From Mesobacterium pallidum (GTDB lineage: Bacteria > Pseudomonadota > Alphaproteobacteria > Rhodobacterales > Rhodobacteraceae), in NCBI RefSeq assembly GCF_019966535.1, contig NZ_JAIMID010000028.1:1-56615 (forward strand): 56,615 bases of DNA, read 5' to 3'. The position numbers were made by a program, and so were the translations under genes. Positions 1 to 9,059 of this stretch are shown one piece after another. Positions within the stretch are counted from its first letter, which is position 1. Each line of letters begins with the position of its first letter. The notes under the pieces are model-generated. The model searched no databases, was not told where the DNA came from, and worked only from the letters and a program-made list of their open reading frames with translations.

Positions 1-51
1 GAGAAAATGATGGAGGAGATCGATCGCCGCCCCTACCCTCGCAGGCAATAG
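1..51 (+). pseudogene. Possible C-terminal end of an upstream gene
   Basis: Frame 1 is open from the first base and ends at a TAG at 49-51, giving a charged C-terminal peptide (EKMMEEIDRRPYPRRQ). It lies immediately left of the insertion sequence and could be the tail of a gene beginning outside the window. Seventeen codons are too few to name a family or to exclude a chance open frame. Confidence 0.25.
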
Positions 52-96
52 GAGTCGCGGTTCAAGTATCGCTCACAAGTTAGAATGTCCCACATG

Positions 97-115
97 TGCA
101 AAGTAGAAGTGTCAC
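97..115 (+). repeat. Left inner terminal inverted repeat of the IS
   Basis: Nineteen bases identical to the reverse complement of 1590-1608. They contain the AAGTAGAAGTGTCAC motif, which recurs in degenerate form just outside (about 77-91). Paired end repeats of this kind are plausible transposase binding sites. Confidence 0.8.
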
Positions 116-163
116 ACTTCCCTGTCGGTGCAGGAATGGAGCGTGGCCGTGGGGTGGATTGCG

Positions 164-1548
164 ATGAGCGAGCGCGAGTTGAACCTGATCGAGGTTTTGA
201 GCCAGGTGACGCAGGGCCGGATGACGACGGTGGCCGCTGCGACTGTGCTCGGGCTGAGCCGCAGACAGGTGCAACGTTTGCTGGGCGTGTTCCGGGATCA
301 AGGTCCGGCGGCGATCCGTCACAAGGCGCGCGGTCGTGTGTCCAACAACCGGATCGACCCGGCTGTCCGGACGTTCGCGGTGGAGATCGTCCGGGAACAC
401 TACGCCGACTTCGGCCCGACCTTTGCCGCCGAGAAGCTTGAGGAAGATCACGGCCTGAATGTCTCTCGCGAGACGCTGCGCAAATGGATGCAGGACGAAG
501 ATTTGTGGCTGCCGCGCAAGCAACGCAAGGCGTTCCATCAACCGCGCCTGCGCCGGGAATGCCTCGGCGAACTGATTCAGATCGACGGCTCGGACCATCG
601 CTGGTTCGAGGACCGTGGCCCGCCCTGCACGCTGCTGGTCTTCATCGACGATGCGACCAGCCGCCTGATGCATCTGCGCTTCGTGTCGTCCGAGACCACC
701 TTCAGCTATTTCGAGGCACTGGAGCAATACCTGGCCGACCACGGCCGCCCGGTCGCTTTCTACAGCGACAAGCACTCCGTCTTCCGGGTGGCGAAGCAAG
801 GTGCGAAGTCCGGCCACGGGATGACCGTTGATCGGCAATCGTTGCGCAGCAACGATGAGAGGGGCAGTTCGGCCGGGCGCTGAACGAGCTGAACGTGGAG
901 ATCCTTTGCGCCAACTCCTCGCAGGCCAAGGGCCGGGTCGAGCGGGCGAACCGGATGTTGCAGGACCGGCTGGTGAAGGAGCTGCGGCTGGCGGGCATCT
1001 CTGACATGGAGACGGCCAATGCCTTCCTGCCGACGTTCATGGACAGGTCCAACGCCCGCTTCGCCAAGGCCCCGCTGCGCCCGGACAACCTGCATCGTCC
1101 TCTGAATGAAGAGCCTGACCGGCTGCGCGACATCCTCTGCCTGAGGGACGAGCGCTATGTCGGCAACCAGTTGACGTTCTCCTACGATCGCCGCCGGATT
1201 ATCCTGACCGAGACGGAGGTGAGCCGTGCCCTGCCCGGCCAATACGTGGACAGCTACGAGTTCCCGGATGGTCGGCTGGAGTTTCGCTGGAAAGGTGTGC
1301 CTCTGCCCTACACCGCCTTCGACAAGGACCAGCGGGTCACCCACGCTGCGGTGACGGAGAACAAGCGGCTCGGGGCCGTGCTGGACTACATCAGGGCCGA
1401 GCAGGAGAAGGCCCAGCCGAAACGGCGCCGGGCGGGCAAGCAGGCAACGGCCTATGTCCCGAACGGACGGCGCAACACCGAGGGCTGGAACTCCAAACTG
1501 GCCCGCCGTGCAAAAACCCGCGCAGCCGCGCAGACCTCTGATATCTGA
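164..1548 (+). pseudogene. ISNCY-family transposase, frameshifted by a 38-bp insertion
   Basis: The N-terminal half (164-826) has an HTH region (about residues 20-60) and the first two acidic residues of an RNase-H-like DDE core, in IQIDGSDH and FYSDKHSVF. The C-terminal half is in another frame (about 865-1548) and carries the third, in KGRVERANR. Removing 38 bases (827-864) joins the halves in frame (GHGMT to QFGRALNELNVEILC) and gives a 448-residue protein, the usual size for the family. As it stands, the first frame runs into an unrelated tail and stops at 883. ATG 164 is preferred over 128 because family similarity begins there (MSERELNLIEVL). The gene is probably inactive unless a frameshift bypasses the insert. 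Confidence 0.85.
838..856. repeat. Hairpin inside the 38-bp insert in the transposase
   Basis: ATCGTTGC (838-845) and GCAACGAT (849-856) form a perfect 8-bp stem with a 3-nt loop inside the inserted segment 827-864. It could be the footprint of a small excised element or a palindromic mini-insertion. Confidence 0.7.
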
Positions 1549-1589
1549 GGTCTCCGCTCTGCCCGGCTGCGCTTGCAACAGCGCAAGGG

Positions 1590-1608
1590 GTGACACTTCT
1601 ACTTTGCA
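1590..1608 (-). repeat. Right inner terminal inverted repeat of the IS
   Basis: Exact reverse complement of 97-115. It is followed at about 1614-1628 by a second related copy (GACAGTTCTACTT), so each IS end carries two copies of the motif. Confidence 0.8.
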
Positions 1609-1750
1609 GAGCCGGCGACAGTTCTACTTGGTTGCAACAACTCCGGGGTTTGCCGCGTGGCCCGTCACATCGTACAGGGGTACGTGACGCTGTCCGCCCA
1701 CTTGGGCCGACATGCTTGCCACTGATTTCGCCGACAGGACAGGTCTGGAC

Positions 1751-2755
1751 ATGCAACTTGGAATCTACACTTTCGGAGATCTGACAGGGGATCCCGAGAC
1801 AGGTCGCCCGATCACTGCGGCCGCACGCATGCGCCAGATGATCGACCTTGCGCGCCAGGCCGACGCGCAGGGGCTGGATATCGTCGGCGTCGGCGAACAT
1901 CACGGCGCGGGGTTCGTGAACTCTGCCACCGCGGCCACGATTGCCGCGATGGCCGCGGTGACCGAACGTATCCGCTTCACCTCGGCCTCGACGCTGCTGT
2001 CCACCGCGGACCCCGTCAGGACATTTCAGGAATTTGCCACCGCCGACCTCGTGTCCGGCGGGCGGGTCGAGCTTGTGTTCGGGCGCGGCGCGTTCACCGA
2101 CAACTTTCCGCTTTTTGGTTTCGATCTGAAGGACTACGACGCCCTGTTTCTGGAGAAGCTGGACCTGTTCAGTGTTTTGAACAAAGGGTCGCCTGTCACC
2201 TGGTCGGGACGGTTCCGCCCCCCTCTCAACCAGGCCGAGATCGCCCCCCGTCCGGTTCAGAAGCAGCTTCCGGTCTTCATCGGGGCGGTTTCGCGGGACA
2301 GCGTCGAACGTGCGGCGATGCTTGGCTATCCGCTGGCTATGCCGCTGCTGGGGGGAAAGATTGCGGGGTACGCGCAGTTGGCTGCCGCCTATCGCGCGGC
2401 CTGGGATCATGCAGGGCACAGCGGCACGCCCCGCATTGCCGCCTATTCCCACCTGCATGTATCGCGCACCGAGGATGAGACGCGGCAGGACTTCTATCCT
2501 TATTACGCCGCCTACATGAAGCCCCTTTTCCGTGGCCAGGCGATGCCGCGCGAGGTGTTCGAGGACTGGCTGGGTCCGGAAAGCGCTTTCGTGGGCGGCA
2601 CCGTCGCGCAGGTCGTCGACAAGCTGTCAAGAATGCGCGAGGCGATCGGTTTCACCCGCTACGTGGGCCAGATCGACATCGGCGGCCAGCCTGCAGAACG
2701 CGTGAGCGCCGGCCTGTCGATCTTCGCGACTGAGGTGGCCGGGGCCTTGCGATAG
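1751..2755 (+). CDS. LLM-class (luciferase-like) flavin-dependent oxidoreductase
   Basis: A protein of 334 residues with the bacterial-luciferase TIM-barrel pattern: an N-terminal strand (MQLGIYTFGD), VGVGEHHGAGF after the first helix, a RIRFTSASTLL strand, and SGGRVELVFGRG in the flavin-binding region. Family members use reduced FMN or F420 to oxygenate or oxidise small organics. ATG 1751 is chosen because homology begins at that methionine. ATG 1712 would add 13 residues with no family match, and neither has a strong ribosome site. The IS ends about 130 bp upstream, so the native promoter may be lost. The nearby FMN reductase (11018-11572) could supply FMNH2. The substrate is unknown. Confidence 0.85.
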   Translation: MQLGIYTFGDLTGDPETGRPITAAARMRQMIDLARQADAQGLDIVGVGEHHGAGFVNSATAATIAAMAAVTERIRFTSASTLLSTADPVRTFQEFATADLVSGGRVELVFGRGAFTDNFPLFGFDLKDYDALFLEKLDLFSVLNKGSPVTWSGRFRPPLNQAEIAPRPVQKQLPVFIGAVSRDSVERAAMLGYPLAMPLLGGKIAGYAQLAAAYRAAWDHAGHSGTPRIAAYSHLHVSRTEDETRQDFYPYYAAYMKPLFRGQAMPREVFEDWLGPESAFVGGTVAQVVDKLSRMREAIGFTRYVGQIDIGGQPAERVSAGLSIFATEVAGALR

Positions 2756-2798
2756 CGATCGCCCGGCGGGCGCAGGCCTGTCACGCCCCTCGCGCCTG

Positions 2799-3575
2799 TC
2801 ATCGCGCCAACGACCGGAACAGGTCGTAGCGCCATTCCAGCAGCATGCAAAGCACGGCGGTCAGGACAATGACCAGTGTACTGGCTGCGGCGACCGACGG
2901 TTCCGCAAGGTTCTCCATCCGGCTGAACAGGACGACGGGAAATGGGATCACTCCCGGCTTGGCAATGAACACCGACACCACGATGTTGTTCAGCGACGCC
3001 AGAAAAGCGAACAGCCCGCCAGAGATCAGCCCGTGGCGCATCATCGGCAGCGTCACCTTCCAGATCACCTGCGCCGGATTGGCGCCGTGCACCTCGGCCG
3101 CCCGAGCCAGCGTTCGGTCCGAGAGCGACAGGCTGACCAGTGCAGAGCGGATGACGTAAGGCACCGACACCACCACATGGCCCAGCACCAGCCCGGTTTC
3201 ATTCAGCAGGCCCAAACGGGTGAAGAACACCAGCAGCGCAAAGCCGGTCAGCACCAGCGGCACGCTGAGAGGGGCGGTCAGAACCGGGACAAGCGCGTTG
3301 CGCCAACGGGCGTTCTGACGGTCGAGGAAGATCGCCGCCAGCGCCCCGACCGGGACGGAAATCACCAGTGTGAGGGTCGCGATCCGCAACGAGATCATCA
3401 GGCCGCGCAACAATTCGCGGTCTATCAGCATGGCCTGCCACCAGCGCAGCGACAGGCCCTGGGGCGGAAAGGTCAGAAACCCGCCTGCGGTCAGGGATGC
3501 GCCCAGCACCATGACGATCGGCAAAAGGATCAGCGCGTAAAGCGCCCAGGCCAGAAGGCGGACGGGTCCGGGCAT
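2799..3575 (-). CDS. ABC transporter inner-membrane permease (PotC type)
   Basis: A 258-residue membrane protein with about six hydrophobic segments and an EAA-like cytoplasmic loop (AAEVHGANPAQVIWKVTLP), typical of polyamine/iron/thiamine-type permeases. The start at 3575 shares one base with the preceding permease's stop (TGATG) and has GGGAG upstream. ATG 3590 would overlap further and lacks a ribosome site. It is last in a three-gene unit with the PotB-type permease and PotA-type ATPase, and would form the heterodimeric channel. The cognate binding protein is truncated, so import is probably lost unless another one serves. Confidence 0.88.
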   Translation of the reverse strand: MPGPVRLLAWALYALILLPIVMVLGASLTAGGFLTFPPQGLSLRWWQAMLIDRELLRGLMISLRIATLTLVISVPVGALAAIFLDRQNARWRNALVPVLTAPLSVPLVLTGFALLVFFTRLGLLNETGLVLGHVVVSVPYVIRSALVSLSLSDRTLARAAEVHGANPAQVIWKVTLPMMRHGLISGGLFAFLASLNNIVVSVFIAKPGVIPFPVVLFSRMENLAEPSVAAASTLVIVLTAVLCMLLEWRYDLFRSLAR

Positions 3576-4441
3576 CAGCGACGCTCCCATGGCATGAAAA
3601 GCTGCGCCAGCCGGGTCACGAACCAGACAAAGGCCAGCGTCAGCAGGAACAACAGGATGCCGAGGGCGGCGGCCCCCGGCCAGTCGAACAGTTGCAGAGT
3701 GTGCTGGTAGATCATCAGCGGCACGACGTTGACCCGCCCGCCGCCGATCATGAACGGCACGACAAATGCGGCCATCGTCAGCGAAAATGTGATCAGACCG
3801 CCGGCAAGCAGCTCCGGCAGGCTGAGCGGCAGTATTACGCGGGCAAAGATCTGGCGTTCGCTGGCGCCGTGGATACGCGCGCTGCGGGCCAGTTCGGGGG
3901 GAATATTCTCGAGCGCGGCGAACGTCGTCAGGATCGGATAGGACACCGTGCTGTAGGCCGAAACGATGACGACGCCGGTCACGGTGTTCATCAGCCGGAT
4001 CGGGCGGTCAATCACGCCGATCCAGCGCAGGGCGTTGTTGAAGGCCCCGTTATTGCCCAGCAGCAGCATCCAGGCAAAGGACGCGACGATCAGGCTGATC
4101 ATCAGCGGCATCAGTACGATCAGCGTGCACCACAGCCGGGCCTGCCCCGACCGGAGGCTGTGGAGGTGCCAGGCCAGCGGATAACCCGCCGCCATGGCCA
4201 GAAGCGCCGTCATCAGGGAGACGATGAAAGTCCGCCAGAAGGTCGCCAGATGCACCGGATCGCCAAGGAACCTGCCGAAATTCTCAAGCGTCAGGGTGGT
4301 GCCGGTCAGCGTGCGGCTGTCGAACGGAAGAAAGGCCTGCGCGAACATCATCATCATGGGCAGAAGGAAGAACACGCCCATGACGGTCAGCACCGGCGGC
4401 GCCAGCGCGCTGTTGCCCAGGAAGGTGCGCATCCGGGTCAT
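3575..4441 (-). CDS. ABC transporter inner-membrane permease (PotB type)
   Basis: A protein of 288 residues with about six transmembrane segments, opening with a hydrophobic helix (APPVLTVMGVFFLLPMMMMF). The EAA loop is visible as ARSARIHGASERQIFARVILPLSLP, around residues 190-215. Its ATG overlaps the ATPase stop by four bases (ATGA), indicating translational coupling. It partners with the downstream PotC-type permease. The substrate class (polyamine, iron, or a small acid) cannot be settled from a permease alone. Confidence 0.9.
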   Translation of the reverse strand: MTRMRTFLGNSALAPPVLTVMGVFFLLPMMMMFAQAFLPFDSRTLTGTTLTLENFGRFLGDPVHLATFWRTFIVSLMTALLAMAAGYPLAWHLHSLRSGQARLWCTLIVLMPLMISLIVASFAWMLLLGNNGAFNNALRWIGVIDRPIRLMNTVTGVVIVSAYSTVSYPILTTFAALENIPPELARSARIHGASERQIFARVILPLSLPELLAGGLITFSLTMAAFVVPFMIGGGRVNVVPLMIYQHTLQLFDWPGAAALGILLFLLTLAFVWFVTRLAQLFMPWERR

Positions 4442-5532
4442 GTCGACTCGGCCGGGAAAAGCCGCCAGTCCTGCGGATCGTCCATGACCTCGACCCGGCC
4501 GTCTTCGACGATTCCGTCGGATTCCGGCACGGTCAGCTGGGCCATGATCTCTCCTCCGCCGTCCAGTTCGACGATGTGGCGCACCGTCGTGCCCAGGAAG
4601 GCGCGCGCGCGGACCGTTCCGGCCAGGGCATCCTGCGCCGCGCCGAGCGGGCGCAGGTACACGCGGTCTGGCCGGATCGCCAGGCAGGCCTTCGATCCGG
4701 CCAGAAGCTGCGCCGCACCCGTCTTCAGCAGGGTGCCGGAGTCGAGGCGGACCATGCCCGGATCACCCGATTGCACCACCGTACCGGACAGAAAGCTGGC
4801 TTCGCCGATGAACCCCGCGACGAAGGCATTGGCCGGCTTGTTGTAGATTGCTTCGGGCGTGTCGTTCTGTTCGATCCGCCCCTTGTTCATCAGCACGATC
4901 CGGTCTGAAAGGGTAAGCGCCTCTTCCTGGTCGTGCGTGACGTAGAGAGCGGTGATGCCGACGGCGCGCTGGATCCGCTTGAGATCGACCTGCATTTCGC
5001 GGCGCAGCTTGGCGTCCAGACTGCTGAGCGGTTCATCCATCAGGATGATGCGCGGCTGCACTGTCAGGGCGCGGGCGATACCGACCCGCTGCTGCTGGCC
5101 CCCGGACAGTTCCCGCGGGTAGCGGTCGGCAAATGCGGAGAGGCGCACCAGGTCCAGCGACTCCGCGACACGTGCGCGGATTTCGCTTTTCGGGGTGCGC
5201 CGAACCGACAGGCCAAAGGCAACATTGTCGGCAATCGTCATGTGGGGAAACAGCGCATGACTTTGAAACACCATGCCCAGACCCCGCCGGTAGGATGGCA
5301 CGTCCAGCACCGACCGGCCGCCAAGGATCACGTCCCCGCCATCGGGAACCTCGAACCCGGCGACGATGTTCAGCGTGGTGGTCTTGCCACATCCCGACGG
5401 CCCGACCAGCGAGATGAATTCGCCTTCGGAGGCTGTCAGGTCCATCCGGTCGAGAACGGTGTTACCGCCGTAGGATTTGGTCAGGGCGCGCAGTTCCAGC
5501 GCGCCCGTTCCCCGGTCTGTGCGAAGGGTCAT
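4438..5532 (-). CDS. ABC transporter ATP-binding protein (PotA/CysA type)
   Basis: A protein of 364 residues. Walker A is GPSGCGKTTTLN (about 43-54), the signature is LSGGQQQRVGIARAL (about 140), Walker B is IILMDEPLSSLD, and the H-loop is YVTHDQEEAL. The C-terminal third (about 240-364) is the OB/TOBE-type regulatory domain typical of PotA, FbpC and UgpC proteins. It lies 13 bp after the binding-protein stub and overlaps the first permease by 4 bp, so the original order was binding protein, ATPase, permease, permease. Confidence 0.92.
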   Translation of the reverse strand: MTLRTDRGTGALELRALTKSYGGNTVLDRMDLTASEGEFISLVGPSGCGKTTTLNIVAGFEVPDGGDVILGGRSVLDVPSYRRGLGMVFQSHALFPHMTIADNVAFGLSVRRTPKSEIRARVAESLDLVRLSAFADRYPRELSGGQQQRVGIARALTVQPRIILMDEPLSSLDAKLRREMQVDLKRIQRAVGITALYVTHDQEEALTLSDRIVLMNKGRIEQNDTPEAIYNKPANAFVAGFIGEASFLSGTVVQSGDPGMVRLDSGTLLKTGAAQLLAGSKACLAIRPDRVYLRPLGAAQDALAGTVRARAFLGTTVRHIVELDGGGEIMAQLTVPESDGIVEDGRVEVMDDPQDWRLFPAEST

Positions 5533-5545
5533 GTACGATCCGGCC

Positions 5546-5815
5546 TCAGCTCATGATCTCGCGCTGCCAGCGTTCCGCCAGTTCGGACCGCTTTTCATTG
5601 AAGACCGACCACGGCACGGAGCCGGCTTCGGCCATCTGTTCGGCAGAGGGAAACTTGGCGGCAACCTCGGGCGGCAGGTCGACGGCGGTGCTGGCCGGGC
5701 CCATGCCGGCATTGGCGGCCAGATATCCCTGGAAGCCGGGCGACAGCATCATCTGCGCCAGGATCTGCGCTTCCTCGCCATGCGGCGCATTCTTCGCAAT
5801 CCCGAGGTAGTGGGA
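5546..5815 (-). pseudogene. C-terminal remnant of a PotD-type periplasmic solute-binding protein
   Basis: The minus-strand frame ends at 5546 and remains open rightwards to beyond 5815, with no good start codon at a gene-like position. The peptide GVAASHYLGIAKNAPHGEEA, followed by QILAQMMLSPGFQ, matches the pattern near the C-terminus of extracellular solute-binding proteins, where a secure strand is followed by a penultimate helix with SP-Q. About 90 C-terminal residues remain of the usual 340-370. The signal peptide and N-lobe are absent. Homology stops around 5810-5825, where sequence of an opposite-strand hydroxylase begins. Confidence 0.8.
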
Positions 5816-6615
5816 TGCCGCGACACCGCCTTCTTCGGTCTGCCCTGCACGGATTGTTGCTTCAGGCGGCTCAGGACGCGGGCGTCACCGTGGCCCTGGG
5901 GTCTGAGGTGGTGTCCGCCCATCCCGAAGGAACGCTGATCCTGGCCGATGGCACCCGGCTTAGCGCCGATCTGGCCGTTGCTGCGGACAGCGTCGGGTCG
6001 GTAATCCCGGACAGGCTGGGGATCGGCGGTACCGTACGGCGCTACGATGACGGGATCATCCGGCGTCTGGCCGACCGCCGCGATCTTGGTCCCGGCTGGG
6101 ACAAGACGCTGGATATCTGGCTTCTGGGAAAGTCGCGGCTGCGCGCCCTATACTCACCGTGCAGTCCCAGCCAGTGCTACCTGTGCCTGATGTCGGCGGT
6201 GTCGGATGACATCGGCGCCCGGATCCCGCTGGAAACCGACTACTGGACAGATGCCTTCCCGATGCTGGCCGGGGTGATCAGGAACGGGCAGGACAATGCA
6301 CGATATGACCGATATGGCCGGATTGACCGGGTGAGTTGGTCGAAGGGGAGAGTCGCGATCGTGGGCGATGCGGCTCATGCGATGCCCTCAAGCCTGGGGC
6401 GCAGCGCCAGCGCAGGGCTACTGACCGCCGTCCGCCTGGCCGAGGCGGTGGAGGAGCACGGCCGGATCGAGGATGCCCTGGCCGAATGGGAGCGCACCAA
6501 CAGGCCGGACATCGAACAGGTGCAGGCCAAGGCCACCCACGTAGCCCTGGCCCGCAGCCTGAGCAGAAGCGAGATCCCGGATTTCGGTAAGATCGAACAC
6601 GAAATTCAGAACTGA
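5815..6615 (+). pseudogene. FAD-dependent aromatic hydroxylase, N-terminal third missing
   Basis: The open frame encodes 266 residues from ATG 5815. Similarity to PHBH/UbiH-like hydroxylases begins abruptly at HRLLRSALHGLLLQAAQDAG, a segment normally about 100 residues into the protein. The later FAD-binding motif is present (VAIVGDAAHAMP, about residues 180-191). The N-terminal GxGxxG Rossmann fold is gone, so FAD could not bind and the product should be inactive. No ribosome site precedes 5815. Its 5' end and that of the divergent binding-protein gene were evidently lost in the same deletion. Confidence 0.82.
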
Positions 6616-6632
6616 CCGACGAGGAAACTGAC

Positions 6633-7154
6633 ATGACCCTGCCGCACCGAGAAAACTGGTTCCTCCGCCACGTTGCCGTTATTGATGCCCACTACGCCGG
6701 CGTTCCCGACCGTGTCGGTCGGCCCTGGTCGCAGCATTTCGAACGTGTCGCGCTACGCATGCTGTTCCGCTTTCCGCAGGTCAGCCGCGAGGCGCTGGAG
6801 GCGGCGCTTTACCACGACTGGCTGATGGCGGGCGGACCGGGGCGCGCCGGACTCGAACGTGCGGGCCTGGGGACGCGCGCGATCAACCTGATCGACCTTG
6901 TGACGCCGCCGCCCCACAACAACCATTTTCGGGACATGGCCGCGCCCACGCCCGAGGACACTGCGGTCTACTTTGGTTACGTTCAGCGGATCATCGACTC
7001 TGGCGATATTGAAGCGGTTCACTTCAAGCTTGCCGATATTCGCGACACCATCGACGCGCTGCATATGCTGTCCGATCCGGATCTGAAGGCACAGTTGACC
7101 GAGCGGTATGTCCCCTCGGTGCAGATGCTGGCGACGGCTGCCGAACTTCGCTGA
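6633..7154 (+). CDS. HD-domain family protein
   Basis: A protein of 173 residues. A histidine in SQHFERVA (about 35) and the HD pair in LYHDWLMAGG (about 61-62) fit the HD metal-dependent phosphohydrolase helical core, and a later acidic helix (KLADIRDTIDAL) could give the C-terminal aspartate. The start has a good GAGGAA site eight bases upstream. It follows the truncated hydroxylase by 17 bp and was probably in its operon. Family members act as hydrolases or, rarely, as oxygenases. The substrate is not evident. Confidence 0.7.
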   Translation: MTLPHRENWFLRHVAVIDAHYAGVPDRVGRPWSQHFERVALRMLFRFPQVSREALEAALYHDWLMAGGPGRAGLERAGLGTRAINLIDLVTPPPHNNHFRDMAAPTPEDTAVYFGYVQRIIDSGDIEAVHFKLADIRDTIDALHMLSDPDLKAQLTERYVPSVQMLATAAELR

Positions 7155-7218
7155 GGCGCTGCGGGAGGATCGCGGCCTTGTCTGGCGGCGCCTCCGGGCG
7201 GGGTCCACGTCCCAGAGG

Positions 7219-8529
7219 CTATTTGACCGCGAACATCGCGATGCCCGGAAAGGCGTAGACCAGCGCCACCGCCACCAGCATCATCACAACGAATGGCGCG
7301 CAGCCCTGGAAGATGACCTTGAGCGATATGTCCTGTTCCGCCAGCGCCCCCTTGACCACGAAGGCCGAGAGACCGAGCGGCGGCGTCAGAAGGCCGGTTT
7401 CCACAGCGATGATGGTGATAATGCCCAGGTGGATCGGGTCGAAACCCATGGCGATGGCCGGCACCAGCACGATCGGCACGCAGATCAGGATGATCGAGGT
7501 CGCATCTAGGATCATCCCGAGCAGCAGCAGCACCAGGACATAGACCGTTACGAAGACGAGCGGCGTCATGTCGCTGCCCAACAGAAGGGACGACACAGAC
7601 CCCTGCACCCCCGCGAAGGTCAGCATGCGGCTGTACATGCTGGCGGCGACGACAAGGAACAGGATGGTGACGGTGACATAGCCAGTCTCGACCAGCACCC
7701 GCCAGATCTGGCGCAGGGTGATCCGCCGGTTCACGCCGGCGATGACCAGCGCGCCCCAGGCGGCGACGGCGCCCGCCTCGGTCGGGGTGAAGATGCCGCC
7801 GTAAATCCCGCCCAGCATCAGCGCGGCCAACGCGCCAAGCGGGGCCACCGCGGACAGCGCGCGGGTCAGCGAATAGTCCGGGGCATCGTCATCGGTCTGC
7901 GGTTCGCCCACGAAACCACGCCAGAACAGGGCCATCGCGACGATCCCCAGACAGTACAGCCCGGCCAGCAGAAGTCCGGGTCCGATCCCGGCAAGGAACA
8001 GCTTGCCGATCGATTGCTCGGTCGTGATGCCGTAGATGATCAGCAGCAGGCTGGGCGGGATCAGCATGCCCAGCACCGAACTGCCCGCCACCACGCCCAC
8101 GGCAAAACGCGGACGGTAGCCGAGGCGCAGCATCTCGGGCACGGCGATGCGGGTGAAGACGGCACCTGCCGCGATGCTGGTGCCACTGACTGCGGCGAAG
8201 ATGGCGTTGGAGACGACCGTCGCGATCCCCAGCCCACCCGGCAGGCGCCGCAGCAGCCGCGCGGCCAGCTGGAAGGCATCGCGTCCGAACTCGGCCGCCG
8301 AGACGATCAGCCCCATGAAGACGAACAGGGGGACGACGGCAAACTCGTAGCTCTTCAGGGATTCGAAGGCGGCGATGTAAAGCAGGTTACCCGCCAGATT
8401 GAAATTGCCGGTGATCATCCAGACCCCCGCGAAAGACACTGCGCCAAGGGCAATGGCGACGTAGACGCCGAGATAGACCAGCAGGAAAATCAGACCGATC
8501 GAGATCGCGCCTATGACCAGTCCGCTCAT
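7219..8529 (-). CDS. dctM: TRAP transporter large permease (DctM type)
   Basis: A 436-residue, very hydrophobic protein with about 12-13 membrane segments. The DctM family pattern is clear: an N-terminal repeated strand-helix set, FMGLIVSAAEFGRDAF, an IAAGAVFTRIAVPEMLRLGY loop, and GMLIPPSLLLIIYGI, matched by LLTPPLGLSAFVVKG in the second half. It forms the Na+-driven membrane unit with the small DctQ subunit, whose stop overlaps its start by 4 bp. It is last in the dctPQM order. Confidence 0.95.
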   Translation of the reverse strand: MSGLVIGAISIGLIFLLVYLGVYVAIALGAVSFAGVWMITGNFNLAGNLLYIAAFESLKSYEFAVVPLFVFMGLIVSAAEFGRDAFQLAARLLRRLPGGLGIATVVSNAIFAAVSGTSIAAGAVFTRIAVPEMLRLGYRPRFAVGVVAGSSVLGMLIPPSLLLIIYGITTEQSIGKLFLAGIGPGLLLAGLYCLGIVAMALFWRGFVGEPQTDDDAPDYSLTRALSAVAPLGALAALMLGGIYGGIFTPTEAGAVAAWGALVIAGVNRRITLRQIWRVLVETGYVTVTILFLVVAASMYSRMLTFAGVQGSVSSLLLGSDMTPLVFVTVYVLVLLLLGMILDATSIILICVPIVLVPAIAMGFDPIHLGIITIIAVETGLLTPPLGLSAFVVKGALAEQDISLKVIFQGCAPFVVMMLVAVALVYAFPGIAMFAVK

Positions 8530-9059
8530 TTTCCGTCACTCCGGTATGTCAGCAGACGCAGATGCCGAGCGGCCATTACCAGCGCGTAAAGCGCGCCGAG
8601 CGCACAACCGATCAGGATCGCCAGACGCACCGGCCAGAGCGGGGCGGTAAAATCGCCAAGCGCACCGATGTATTCGTCCGTTTGCCAGCTTTGCCGGAAC
8701 GGCCCGGTGCCGAACCACAGCAGCACCACCATCAGCAGGAACAGCAGAATGTCGTTGAGCAATTGCAGCGGCGCCACCATGCGTGGCCGCGACGACAGTG
8801 CCAGCAGCAACCCGTCCGAACGCAGCATCCTCCCGCTGCGGATCGCCTGCGGCAACTGAAGGAAAACCACCGCGACAATGGCGAGACTGGCGATTTCCGC
8901 CACGCCCCGGACCGGGGCGTTGAACAGCGTCCGGCCCAGAATGTCGGCCCCGATCAGAACCATGAGCAGCAGCACCACGATCCCGCCGAAGGCGCTGATC
9001 GTCTCGAGAAAAAGGCCGGGCGCGGATGACGCCCGCCCGGCCTTGTCGTCGGATGTCAT
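8526..9059 (-). CDS. dctQ: TRAP transporter small permease (DctQ type)
   Basis: A protein of 177 residues with four predicted membrane helices, the first around LETISAFGGIVVLLLMVLIGADILGR. The ADILGRTLFNAPVRGVAEIA stretch is the characteristic DctQ helix 1-2 region. It overlaps both neighbours by four bases, giving tight coupling in the dctP-dctQ-dctM unit. Confidence 0.92.
   Translation of the reverse strand: MTSDDKAGRASSAPGLFLETISAFGGIVVLLLMVLIGADILGRTLFNAPVRGVAEIASLAIVAVVFLQLPQAIRSGRMLRSDGLLLALSSRPRMVAPLQLLNDILLFLLMVVLLWFGTGPFRQSWQTDEYIGALGDFTAPLWPVRLAILIGCALGALYALVMAARHLRLLTYRSDGK

Larger units (their letters stand above)
86..1620 (+). mobile_element. ISNCY/IS1202-type insertion sequence, transposase disrupted
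   Basis: A 19-bp perfect inverted repeat (TGCAAAGTAGAAGTGTCAC) is present at 97-115 and, inverted, at 1590-1608, enclosing one disrupted DDE transposase. A second, looser copy of the same motif (AAGTAGAA, then TGTC) lies further out on each side, near 77-91 and 1614-1628, so the exact outer tips are uncertain by about 15 bp. TGTC at 86 and GACA at 1620 are used as limits. No clear target-site duplication is seen. The right end lies about 130 bp before the next gene and may have replaced its native upstream region. Confidence 0.8.

Noticed and set aside
2756..2798. Possible terminator between the convergent LLM gene and permease gene
   Set aside because: Only a 5-bp GCCCG/CGGGC stem with no T run is seen.
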